64,000 bases of DNA from Metabacillus mangrovi (lineage in GTDB: Bacteria > Bacillota > Bacilli > Bacillales > Bacillaceae), in assembly GCF_009711125.1 (NCBI RefSeq), contig NZ_WMIB01000002.1, positions 168,301 through 232,300 of the forward strand, written 5' to 3'. Numbering within the stretch: position 1 is the stretch's first letter; every line of letters starts with the position of its first letter. Shown here piece after piece: positions 8,712 through 16,481 of the stretch. The notes under the pieces were generated by a model. It was not told the origin of the DNA, made no database searches, and was given only the letters and a program-made list of their open reading frames with translations. A program made the translations under genes and the position numbers.

Positions 8712-10027
8712 AGGCAAAAGAACTTCTGCATGTAGTTGAAACCATTGATTCTTATAAAAGGTACGGAAAAGTTAAGCGGGTTGTCGGGCTGATGATTGAA
8801 TCAAGAGGGCCGGCAAGCTCGATCGGCGACCTGTGCTACATTCATGCAGGAGCTGGAAAAGGAAAAAGAATTCCGGCAGAAGTAGTTGGCTTCAAGGAAG
8901 AGAATGTCCTGCTCATGCCTTTCTCGGCAGTTTCGGAAATTTCACCGGGAAGCATCGTGGAAGCTACAAAAGAGCCCCTTCGAATCCGTGCGGGTCTGCC
9001 GTTGATTGGTTCCGTGCTCAATGCACTTGGACAGCCTTTGGAAGATGGAGCACTGCCAAAAGGGCTTTCCCTGGTACCCTCTGATCAGGACCCTCCTAAT
9101 CCCATGAAACGCCCTCCGATCAGTGAACCGATGGAGGTCGGAGTGAAGGTGATTGATTCCCTTCTTACTGTGGGGAAGGGCCAGAGAGTCGGAATATTCG
9201 CCGGCAGCGGGGTAGGAAAGAGCACACTGATGGGGATGATTGCAAGAAACACTAAAGCGGATCTGAATGTAATTGCCCTTGTCGGTGAGCGGGGCAGAGA
9301 AGTCCGTGAATTTATCGAGAGGGATTTAGGTCCGGAAGGGTTAAAACGGTCAATTGTTGTGGCTGCGACCTCTGATCAGCCTGCCTTGATGCGGATCAAA
9401 GCAGCCTACACAGCAACAGCCATCGCCGAGTATTTCCGGGACACCGGAAGAGATGTCATGCTGATGATGGATTCAGTGACCCGGGTAGCGATGGCGCAAA
9501 GGGAAATCGGTCTTGCGATTGGAGAGCCTCCCACTACTAAAGGGTATACACCTTCCGTCTTCGCCATTCTTCCCAAGCTCCTGGAGAGGACCGGGACGAA
9601 TGAAAAAGGATCCATTACCGCTTTTTACACCGTGCTTGTGGATGGCGATGATATGAATGAGCCGATCGCCGATACGGTTAGGGGAATTCTCGACGGGCAT
9701 TATGTGCTGGACCGGTCCCTTGCTAACAAAGGACAGTTCCCGGCGATCAATGTACTGAAAAGCATCAGCCGGGTAATGAACCAGCTTGTATCGCCAGGAC
9801 ACAGGAAGGCTGCTTCCAGGCTTCGAGAATACTTGTCCACGTACTTGAATTCGGAAGATCTGATCAATATTGGCGCGTACAAGCGGGGATCGTCTGCTGA
9901 GATCGACGAAGCAATCAGACTCTATCCGGAAATTCTGGAGTTTTTAAAGCAGGAAGTACATGAAAATGTGTCACTAAGAGACAGCGTGGGAGAATTATAT
10001 AAAAAAATGGAGATGGGAACTGACTAA
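8708..10027 (+). CDS. fliI: FliI, flagellar type III export ATPase
   Basis: F1-beta-like ATPase of 439 residues that energises docking and unfolding of flagellar substrates at the export gate. Walker A GSGVGKST is at residues 166-173. The following VALVGERGREVREFI, the Walker B region DVMLMMDSVTRVAMAQREI and the loop PPTTKGYTPSVFAILPKLLER are type III ATPase signatures. It starts within the last codon of fliH (ATGA overlap) and its TAA overlaps the fliJ ATG by one base, indicating tight translational coupling of fliH-fliI-fliJ. Confidence 0.97.
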   Translation: MKAKELLHVVETIDSYKRYGKVKRVVGLMIESRGPASSIGDLCYIHAGAGKGKRIPAEVVGFKEENVLLMPFSAVSEISPGSIVEATKEPLRIRAGLPLIGSVLNALGQPLEDGALPKGLSLVPSDQDPPNPMKRPPISEPMEVGVKVIDSLLTVGKGQRVGIFAGSGVGKSTLMGMIARNTKADLNVIALVGERGREVREFIERDLGPEGLKRSIVVAATSDQPALMRIKAAYTATAIAEYFRDTGRDVMLMMDSVTRVAMAQREIGLAIGEPPTTKGYTPSVFAILPKLLERTGTNEKGSITAFYTVLVDGDDMNEPIADTVRGILDGHYVLDRSLANKGQFPAINVLKSISRVMNQLVSPGHRKAASRLREYLSTYLNSEDLINIGAYKRGSSAEIDEAIRLYPEILEFLKQEVHENVSLRDSVGELYKKMEMGTD

Positions 10028-10470
10028 TGGGATACACGTTCCGCTTTCAAAAGATACTTGAACTGAAGGAAAATGCGAAAGAGCAAAGCCTTGCCGACTA
10101 TAACCGTTCTGTGAGCGACTTCGAAGCTGCTGCAGAAAAGCTGTATGATTCGATGAAGAAAAAAGAAACGCTGGAAGAAAACACGAAAGATCAGCTGAGA
10201 CGCGGGATGCCTATCCAGGAAATCCGGCATTATCAGCTGTTTATAACGAATCTGGATAAGGCGATCGAACACTATCAAAAGCTGGTGATGATCAGCCGCA
10301 GGCGGATGAACGAGAAACAAGAAATTTTGATGGAAAGCAATTCCGAAGTCAAAAAATTCGAAAAAATGAAAGAACAGCATGCTGAAACGAGTATGGAACT
10401 TGATAAACAAAATGATTTAAAAAGCATGGATGATTTATCCATACGGTCATTTATGTTCAAGGGAATTTAG
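10027..10470 (+). CDS. fliJ: FliJ, flagellar export chaperone/central stalk
   Basis: Charged, almost wholly helical protein of 147 residues (no Pro-rich or membrane segment) with the short coiled-coil hairpin expected of FliJ, which acts as the gamma-like central stalk of the FliI ATPase and as an escort for export chaperones. The sequence begins MGYTFRFQKILELKENAKEQ, a pattern typical of FliJ N-termini. The start shares one base with the fliI stop. Sequence conservation in this family is low, so the call relies on position, size and coiled-coil composition. Confidence 0.88.
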   Translation: MGYTFRFQKILELKENAKEQSLADYNRSVSDFEAAAEKLYDSMKKKETLEENTKDQLRRGMPIQEIRHYQLFITNLDKAIEHYQKLVMISRRRMNEKQEILMESNSEVKKFEKMKEQHAETSMELDKQNDLKSMDDLSIRSFMFKGI

Positions 10471-10480
10471 GTGAAGGAAG

Positions 10481-11068
10481 TTGGAAAATAAAAAGGAATA
10501 CGGAAAATTTCAATGGTTCCTGTTTGTAATCTTCATCCCGCTTGTGTTTACCCTGACTTTAACAGCTGTCATCCTGTCGATGGCAGGGGTTGATGTAGGA
10601 AAGACAGCGATCGATGCAATTTCGGCGGCCGGCGGCACAAAGAATAGTGAGCAGGACGAAAAGCCATCTTCTCCGGCATCCAGTGAGCGTCTAAAGAATG
10701 CAGAGGATGAGAACGGAGAACTGACCAAGCAGCTGTCCATTCAAGAGCAGGAAATCGATGCAATGGAAAATGACGTGCTTCTCAAAGAGAAAAAAATAGC
10801 AGGGTTAACAAAAGAGGTCGAGGACCTGAAAGCACAGCTTGATGCAGCGTCATCCGCACAATCCGGACAAAAAGATATCACAAAGCTTTATGAGGACATG
10901 TCCAGCAGCAAAGCTGCTGAAATCCTCCCGCTCCTCGGTGAAGAGGATGCGATGAAAATTCTCCAAACCATGAAAGATGCACAGGTCACCGATATTCTCG
11001 AAAAAATGACACCTGAAGAAGCCGCGATGTATACAGGCAAGCTAGCCGATAACAAAGGTGGTGAATGA
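10481..11068 (+). CDS. motE: MotE/YlxF-type protein (MgtE-N-like domain)
   Basis: Protein of 195 residues with an N-terminal membrane segment (WFLFVIFIPLVFTLTLTAVIL, about residues 10-30), a long coiled coil (about 65-125) and a C-terminal MgtE-intracellular-N-like domain (SSKAAEILPLLGEEDAMKILQTMKDAQVTDILEKM). This architecture defines YlxF, between fliJ and fliK in B. subtilis, and relates it to MotE, which stabilises the MotC/stator region in other bacteria. Its exact role in Bacillus is not settled. The start is TTG, about seven bases after AGGTG. It overlaps the start region of fliK. Confidence 0.82.
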   Translation: MENKKEYGKFQWFLFVIFIPLVFTLTLTAVILSMAGVDVGKTAIDAISAAGGTKNSEQDEKPSSPASSERLKNAEDENGELTKQLSIQEQEIDAMENDVLLKEKKIAGLTKEVEDLKAQLDAASSAQSGQKDITKLYEDMSSSKAAEILPLLGEEDAMKILQTMKDAQVTDILEKMTPEEAAMYTGKLADNKGGE

Positions 11069-11069
11069 C

Positions 11070-12986
11070 GTGATTCTCCCGCTGCAATCCATTTCTGCCG
11101 GCCTTTCTGCAGATGTGCCGTCCGTTCATGAAAGCGGTGGCCAAACTGGGTTTTATGGACTGCTTGAAAGCCTGAACGCCTCAGAAAATGGAAGTAAAAT
11201 CAATCCTATTTTAAAGCACCAAAGTAAATCCCAACCTATTAATGCAGATAATCTTCTTGCTTTATTTGAAAACCTTCAAGTAAAGCTATCTGGACTACAC
11301 GAGCAGGAAAACGCCGATCCAGAGCTATTGGCAGAGCTGGAACAGGTAGAAGCAGGGCTCTTTTCCCTGCTGATTAATCAGCCTGGATCGGCGGCCGGTA
11401 AAGCTCTCGTTTCCAGCAGCTTCATACCGCCTAGACAGCTGGAAACAGTTAAGCTCGCAAATTCATCCGGTCAGACTTTCATGGAGAATATCGAACTGTT
11501 GGAAAAACCTGAACACAATTTAAAAAGCCTAAACATTCTTGAGAAAGAGTTGGCTAAATTATCCAACAAAACCTCACAAGGTGATCATTTACTTGCGGAG
11601 ACAAACAGTATTTCTCCAGATGCTGATGATCAATCAGCAATAAGACTAGGTGAAATAATAAATACTATTAATTATTTGGTTTTTCGATTATCAGGTCTTC
11701 TTTCTGACCCGTTGATTCCCGCTAATCTTGATTCAAATCCTGCGAATCTTTTAGATCCATCAGTCCATCTGTCATCCGAGAAAGATTTAGAAATATCATA
11801 TGGAACAGAGCAGGGTGTGGACTTTATAAAAGGATTAAATCAGAGATTGCCGATTATGATGACAAGCCCTTCTCCTGGGCAGGGGATCTCAACGCATAAT
11901 CAAACAGCAGAACAAATCATCGAAAACCTTCCAGAATCATCACATCAAATATTGGCAGGAAAAACACAACTTACAAGTAATCTAACTGAGCTTCTTGGTT
12001 TGGACTCAATTGAAAATTTGAAACCTGATGTGTGGTTAGGAGAACTTGAGAGTAAAGATGCAAGTATTGGAAGCAAGCAAATGGCCCAGCTTCTTATAAA
12101 AACAAGTAACGAAGAATCGTTAAGGAACACTGCAAAATCATTTTTACAAAACAGCTTGGATATTGCGGCCTCAACTGGAAAAAATGTAAATCTAGCAGCC
12201 AATCTACAACATGAAGCTTCCTTGAGAAGCAGCCTCTCAGCACCCGCTAAAAAAGGATTGGATGCATCAGCTTCGCTCATCAGTCAGCTCGAAGCTCAAG
12301 CAGCGAATGTTTTACCACGTAGTTTTATCAGGAATATGGTACAAACACAGGCAGGCTCTCCTGCAAATCTGCCATCTGACCTCGGGTTTACAGGTCCTGT
12401 TTTAAAGGATTTGCCGCTGGTCAACACGATGGAAAACAATAGTGAAAAAATTGCCGGAAATACTATTTCATCAACCAAAGAGGAGCTGCTAGGTTTACAG
12501 CTGCAGTCCCCACTCTCAAAGCCTGAGCACCTGTCCCTGTTTTTAAAAATGAATCCGGAAGGAAATGGAGTCCGCCAGGAATATTTGATGGAACAGCTTC
12601 AAAAGCTGATGGCATCGAGTAGATTTACAGCTGTCAACGGGTCTGAAAAACTGTTCCTGAAGCTTTATCCTGAACATCTTGGCGAACTTAGAATTGAAAT
12701 TATGCAGTCTGATGGAAAATGGACAGCGAAGTTCACAGCCGTAAACGCTCATATTAAAGAAGCGATTGAGAGCAATCTTCATCAGTTAAAGCAGGGCTTG
12801 AACCAGCAGTCGCTGCACATCGATAAAATAGAAGTTTTTCAATCCCACTCCCATCCGGGGCGCGAACTTCCTCAGGAGCAAAGCGGACGGCAGAGGGAGC
12901 AGCATCAGCAGAGCAGAAGAGACGAGGCCGGACGGACTGACTTCGAAGACTCTTTATCTGAAGAGATAGCTAATTTAACAGAGTAG
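11070..12986 (+). CDS. fliK: FliK, hook-length control protein
   Basis: Secreted molecular ruler, 638 residues from the GTG at 11070 (AAAGGTGGTGA ends five bases before it; in-frame GTGs at 11058 and 11061 lie within that site). The C-terminal Flg_hook domain is clear (about residues 535-615: FLKLYPEHLGELRIEIM and HLKQ-like LHQLKQGLNQQSLHIDKIEV), followed by a Gln/Arg-rich tail. The N-terminal and central two thirds are low in recognisable domains, Ser/Asn/Leu-rich and visibly more AT-rich in codon choice than neighbours, as expected for a fast-diverging ruler. Order motE-fliK-flgD agrees. Confidence 0.88.
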   Translation: MILPLQSISAGLSADVPSVHESGGQTGFYGLLESLNASENGSKINPILKHQSKSQPINADNLLALFENLQVKLSGLHEQENADPELLAELEQVEAGLFSLLINQPGSAAGKALVSSSFIPPRQLETVKLANSSGQTFMENIELLEKPEHNLKSLNILEKELAKLSNKTSQGDHLLAETNSISPDADDQSAIRLGEIINTINYLVFRLSGLLSDPLIPANLDSNPANLLDPSVHLSSEKDLEISYGTEQGVDFIKGLNQRLPIMMTSPSPGQGISTHNQTAEQIIENLPESSHQILAGKTQLTSNLTELLGLDSIENLKPDVWLGELESKDASIGSKQMAQLLIKTSNEESLRNTAKSFLQNSLDIAASTGKNVNLAANLQHEASLRSSLSAPAKKGLDASASLISQLEAQAANVLPRSFIRNMVQTQAGSPANLPSDLGFTGPVLKDLPLVNTMENNSEKIAGNTISSTKEELLGLQLQSPLSKPEHLSLFLKMNPEGNGVRQEYLMEQLQKLMASSRFTAVNGSEKLFLKLYPEHLGELRIEIMQSDGKWTAKFTAVNAHIKEAIESNLHQLKQGLNQQSLHIDKIEVFQSHSHPGRELPQEQSGRQREQHQQSRRDEAGRTDFEDSLSEEIANLTE

Positions 12987-12994
12987 GTGATTAG

Positions 12995-13465
12995 ATGGAA
13001 ACAAGAATTGATTCTTCTTTTATGCTCTCAACCTTGCAGAATGGAGAGAGAAAGCCTTCAAGTGCGCTCGGCAAGGATGAATTCCTGAAGATTCTCATGA
13101 CTCAGCTGCAAAATCAGGACCCGCTCAACCCGATGGAAGATAAAGAGTTTATTGCCCAAATGGCATCCTTCTCCTCCCTTGAGCAGATGTCCAATATGAA
13201 CAGTACGATGCAGACCTTCTTAAACACCCAATCCGGCAATCAGATCCTGCAATACAGTCCGCTGATCGGCAAAGAAATCACTTACTCCTATAAGGAAAAG
13301 GATGCTGAAGGAAATGAAACGGTAAAAGAGGGCTCTCAGCAAGTAAAAGCGGTAAGCAGAAAAAACAATGAAGTAACACTTGAACTTCTGGATGGAACCA
13401 TCATCTATACGGATGAGATTATCCGGGTTTCTGAAAAGACAGCTGGAAGCAATGGAGAGAATTGA
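12995..13465 (+). CDS. flgD: FlgD, hook-capping/scaffold protein
   Basis: Hook assembly scaffold of 156 residues. The conserved N-terminal block is present (GKDEFLKILMTQLQNQDPLNP, then EFIAQMASFSSLEQMSNM, about residues 25-70). The protein is short and lacks the larger C-terminal tudor/FnIII region of enterobacterial FlgD, as in B. subtilis (formerly YlxG). The C-terminal part (ITYSYKEKDAEGNETVKEGS) is beta-rich. The gene follows fliK by eight bases, and its 3' end overlaps the next small gene by 14 bases. Confidence 0.93.
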   Translation: METRIDSSFMLSTLQNGERKPSSALGKDEFLKILMTQLQNQDPLNPMEDKEFIAQMASFSSLEQMSNMNSTMQTFLNTQSGNQILQYSPLIGKEITYSYKEKDAEGNETVKEGSQQVKAVSRKNNEVTLELLDGTIIYTDEIIRVSEKTAGSNGEN

Positions 13466-13805
13466 CCATCTGACACTCCCTCCACTCTTCCTTTACCGAA
13501 AAGAAACGGTTAAGACACCAAACGCATCTTTGGAAAGCTATCTAGGCAAAGAACTGACGATAAGCAAGCACGCCCAAGCCCGCCTGAAGGAGCGCAGCAT
13601 TTCGCTTCCGGAAGACAAATGGCTGAAAATGAACAGCAGTTTGAAGACGGCCATGCAAAAAGGAGTCAAAGAGGCTCTCGTTCTATCAGAAGAAGGAGCA
13701 TTTATCGTCAACGTGAAAAAGGCGGTCATTATCACAGCCATGAACCGCAAGGAAGCTTCATCACAGATTTTTACGAATATTAACGGAACAATCATACTGG
13801 ATTGA
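13452..13805 (+). CDS. flagellar operon protein of the TIGR02530 type (small, function unknown)
   Basis: I translate 117 residues from the ATG at 13452, after GGAAG, overlapping flgD by 14 bases. The segment LTISKHAQARLKERSISLPEDKW followed by a repeat-rich beta region (ALVLSEEGAFIVNVKKAVIITAM and FTNINGTIILD) matches my memory of the small protein encoded between flgD and flgE in many Bacillota (TIGR02530, sometimes labelled FlbD-like). No membrane segment or enzyme motif is visible. Location suggests a role in hook assembly or its regulation, which is inference only. Confidence 0.78.
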   Translation: MERIDHLTLPPLFLYRKETVKTPNASLESYLGKELTISKHAQARLKERSISLPEDKWLKMNSSLKTAMQKGVKEALVLSEEGAFIVNVKKAVIITAMNRKEASSQIFTNINGTIILD

Positions 13806-13881
13806 CATGGCCGGACCCACAAAGGGAAGCCAGGCTGCGGAAAAACAGAAGCAGCCATCCAAAAAAATGGGGGAAAAACAA

Positions 13882-14775
13882 ATGTTAAGATCACTATATT
13901 CTGGTATCAGCGGGATGAAAAACTTTCAAACAAAACTGGATGTAATCGGAAACAATATTTCAAATGTAAATACACACGGATTTAAAAAGGGACGTACCAT
14001 TTTTCAGGATCTTTACAGCCAATCGGTTTCCGGAGCCAGTGCACCTGCTGCAGGTCTCGGAGGAACGAATCCGCGTCAAGTGGGTCTTGGCTCTCAGCTT
14101 GCAGCCATTGACACGATCCACACGGGCGGAAGCATGCAGACAACTGGAAGGAATTTAGATTTGGCTATCTCAGGCGATGGGTTTTTTCAAGTGGGAGAGT
14201 CAAATGGCGGCGCCTTTACGAATATTTCATACACAAGAGCAGGGAACTTCTATCTGGATAATGCAGGAAATATAGTAAATAGTTCAGGGCAGTACCTTTC
14301 AGCATGGTCAACTGATACGGTAGGGGGAGGTGCTGCTAAACCTGCTCCAGTGGCTGATCCCCAAACAGGCAATATAACAAGTGTACCAGGATACTCCAAA
14401 AAGCCTCTTAACATTCCTGCAGATGCTAAATCAATGAGTATCGGGCAAGATGGTGCGGTTTCATACGTAGATGAGAATGGAGATCTTAAATACGCGGGAT
14501 TAATCGAAATCGCAAAATTCCCTAATGCCGGAGGGCTTGAAAAGAAGGGGAACAACCTTTATACGCAGACGACTAACTCCGGAGCTCCGGTAACGAGTGC
14601 AGCTGGACTCTCCGGGATTGGTACAGTACAGGCAGGCTCATTAGAAATGTCCAACGTCGATCTCTCTGAAGAATTTACAGAAATGATCGTCGCGCAGCGC
14701 GGATTTCAGTCAAACACTAAAATCATTACGACTTCCGATGAAATTCTGCAGGAGCTTATGAATCTTAAACGATAA
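13882..14775 (+). CDS. flgE: FlgE, flagellar hook protein (FlgG-like in older annotation)
   Basis: Hook/rod family protein of 297 residues. The N-terminus MLRSLYSGISGMKNFQTKLD with IGNNISNVNTHGFKKG, and the C-terminal GSLEMSNVDLSEEFTEMIVAQRGFQSNTK, are the paired helical D0 segments of hook and distal rod proteins. In Bacillus the gene at this position encodes the hook. I chose the ATG at 13882, about seven bases after ATGGGGGA; the open frame begins 75 bases earlier but that part is not conserved. It appears a little longer than B. subtilis FlgE (about 264 residues), with extra sequence in the variable outer domain, typical of hook proteins. Confidence 0.88.
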   Translation: MLRSLYSGISGMKNFQTKLDVIGNNISNVNTHGFKKGRTIFQDLYSQSVSGASAPAAGLGGTNPRQVGLGSQLAAIDTIHTGGSMQTTGRNLDLAISGDGFFQVGESNGGAFTNISYTRAGNFYLDNAGNIVNSSGQYLSAWSTDTVGGGAAKPAPVADPQTGNITSVPGYSKKPLNIPADAKSMSIGQDGAVSYVDENGDLKYAGLIEIAKFPNAGGLEKKGNNLYTQTTNSGAPVTSAAGLSGIGTVQAGSLEMSNVDLSEEFTEMIVAQRGFQSNTKIITTSDEILQELMNLKR

Positions 14776-14817
14776 GATGGGGGGGCAGGGAATGGCGGCA
14801 TAGCCATTCCCGATCTT
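14774..14817 (+). promoter_or_regulatory. stem-loop between ribosome binding site and start codon of flbD/swrD
   Basis: A perfect 9-bp stem, GGGAATGGC (14788-14796) and GCCATTCCC (14803-14811), encloses a six-base loop. It can be extended by AAGAT (14774-14778) with ATCTT (14813-14817). There is no T tract. The only strong Shine-Dalgarno-like sequence for the next gene (GATGGGGGGG, ending about 14786) is 5' of the stem and the ATG (14819) is 3' of it. Confidence 0.6.
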
Positions 14818-14818
14818 A

Positions 14819-15040
14819 ATGATTAAAGTAACCCGCTTAAACGGCCAAACCTTCTATTTGAATGCACTGCAGATTGAACTGGTAGAGTCCTTCCCGGATA
14901 CAGCCATTACCCTTTCGAACGGCAGGAAATACATTGTTTCCGAGAAGGAAACGGATGTAATCAGCCAGATGAAAGAATTTTACCGGGAGATTGGCCTTTT
15001 GGCCATTTCAAACAAGGTGAAGGAGCAGGAGAATGAATAA
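14819..15040 (+). CDS. swrD: SwrD/FlbD family flagellar protein
   Basis: Small protein of 73 residues (MIKVTRLNGQTFYLNALQIE, then VESFPDTAITLSNGRKYIVSE). FlbD-family proteins of this form lie between flgE and fliL; the B. subtilis version, SwrD (YlzI), raises flagellar torque and is needed for swarming. No in-frame alternative start exists upstream because TAG occurs at 14801. No Shine-Dalgarno sequence lies at normal distance; see the hairpin entry. The 3' end overlaps fliL by eight bases. Confidence 0.88.
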   Translation: MIKVTRLNGQTFYLNALQIELVESFPDTAITLSNGRKYIVSEKETDVISQMKEFYREIGLLAISNKVKEQENE

Positions 15041-15458
15041 AAAGCTATTATCCATCATGTTTATCATCATCACCTCCATTACGCTGATCGGGGTAGCCGC
15101 TCTTGCCTTGATGACGAATTTTTTTGAGAAAGAGACGACGGGTGCGCCGACAATCGATGAGATTGTGGAGTCCTCTGTTGAAGTACCGGAGCTGACAACC
15201 AATCTTGCAGGAGGAAACATCGTACGTATTTCACTGAAGCTTGAAACGGATTCCAAAAAAGCGAAGGAAGAGCTTGAGAAAAGGGAATTCCAAGTGAAAG
15301 ACGTTGTCATTTCTGAACTGAGCAGTATGAAGGCCGAACAGCTTGCCGGTAAAGACGGCAAGGAGGCGCTTAAAAAAACGATTATGGGAAGCATAAATCG
15401 TCTTATGCAAGAAGGAAAAGTTGAGAAAGTCTATACTACCTCCTTCATCCTGCAATAA
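15033..15458 (+). CDS. fliL: FliL, flagellar basal-body-associated protein
   Basis: Single-pass membrane protein of 141 residues. The N-terminal segment LLSIMFIIITSITLIGVAALALM (about residues 4-26) is the anchor, and the remaining extracytoplasmic domain has the FliL pattern (GGNIVRISLKLETDSKKAKEEL). FliL rings surround and support stator units. The ATG follows GGAGCAGGAG and lies inside the end of flbD. No unusual features are visible. Confidence 0.93.
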   Translation: MNKKLLSIMFIIITSITLIGVAALALMTNFFEKETTGAPTIDEIVESSVEVPELTTNLAGGNIVRISLKLETDSKKAKEELEKREFQVKDVVISELSSMKAEQLAGKDGKEALKKTIMGSINRLMQEGKVEKVYTTSFILQ

Positions 15459-15482
15459 TGAACAATTTGAGGAGGTGAAGGC

Positions 15483-16481
15483 ATGTCCGGAGAAGTACTG
15501 TCCCAAAGTGAAATTGATGCCCTTCTTTCAGCTATTACAACGGGAGAAATGGATGCAGAAGAGTTAAAGCGCGAAGATGCGGAGAAGAAAATCAAGACGT
15601 ATGATTTTAAACGGGCACTCCGGTTTTCAAAAGACCAGATCCGAAGCCTTACGAGAATTCATGAGAACTTTGCCAGACTGCTGACGACTTACTTTTCAGC
15701 ACAGCTGCGAACATACATCCAGATCACAGTCGCTTCAGTCGATCAAGTTCCTTATGAAGAGTTCGTCCGGTCCATGCCGAAGATGACCATCCTGAACATT
15801 TTCGAGGTTCAGCCTCTAGAAGGCAGGATCGTGATGGAAGTAAACCCGAATATCGCTTATGCCATGATGGACCGGGTGATGGGAGGCCTGGGGTCCGGTT
15901 TTAATAAGATCGATACGCTGACAGAAATCGAAACAAGAATCATGTCCAATTTGTTTGAAAAATCACTGGACAGTTACAGGGAAGCGTGGCAGACCATCGC
16001 GGAAATTGAGCCGGAAATGCAGGAATTCGAAGTGAATCCACAATTTATTCAAATGGTTTCTCCAAATGAAACGGTGATTGTGATTTCCCTCACCGTCCAA
16101 GTAGGAGATACGAGCGGGATGATCAATCTCTGTATCCCTCATATCGTACTCGAGCCGATCATTCCAAAGCTTTCCGTCCATTATTGGATGCAGTCTGACC
16201 GTAAAGAGGTGGATCCCGCTGAGACGGACGCTTTGAAAGAACGGATTGAAAAAACACAGATTACCGTTTCAGCAGAGCTCGGATCTTCTGAAATTACGAT
16301 TCATGAATTCATGGAATTGCAGAAAGGCGACATTATCCAAATGGACCAGCCGATCGGACAGCCTCTCCTCATTAAAATAGGAGACATTCCAAAATACACA
16401 GCACAGCCAGGAAAAATAAACCGCAAATTAGCTGTCCAGATACTTGAACACTATTTTGGGGGGAATGAAGATGGGGAGTAA
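15483..16481 (+). CDS. fliM: FliM, flagellar motor switch protein
   Basis: Switch protein of 332 residues. The N-terminal CheY~P-binding peptide is present (EVLSQSEIDALLSAI, residues 3-17). The middle CheC-like domain (LTRIHENFARLLTTYFSAQL; GGLGSGFNKIDTLTEIE) and the C-terminal SpoA/FliN-like domain (LQKGDIIQMDQPI) follow. The ATG follows GAGGAGGTGAAGG. The 3' end overlaps fliY by 11 bases. In Bacillus CheY~P binding to FliM promotes counter-clockwise rotation. Confidence 0.97.
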   Translation: MSGEVLSQSEIDALLSAITTGEMDAEELKREDAEKKIKTYDFKRALRFSKDQIRSLTRIHENFARLLTTYFSAQLRTYIQITVASVDQVPYEEFVRSMPKMTILNIFEVQPLEGRIVMEVNPNIAYAMMDRVMGGLGSGFNKIDTLTEIETRIMSNLFEKSLDSYREAWQTIAEIEPEMQEFEVNPQFIQMVSPNETVIVISLTVQVGDTSGMINLCIPHIVLEPIIPKLSVHYWMQSDRKEVDPAETDALKERIEKTQITVSAELGSSEITIHEFMELQKGDIIQMDQPIGQPLLIKIGDIPKYTAQPGKINRKLAVQILEHYFGGNEDGE

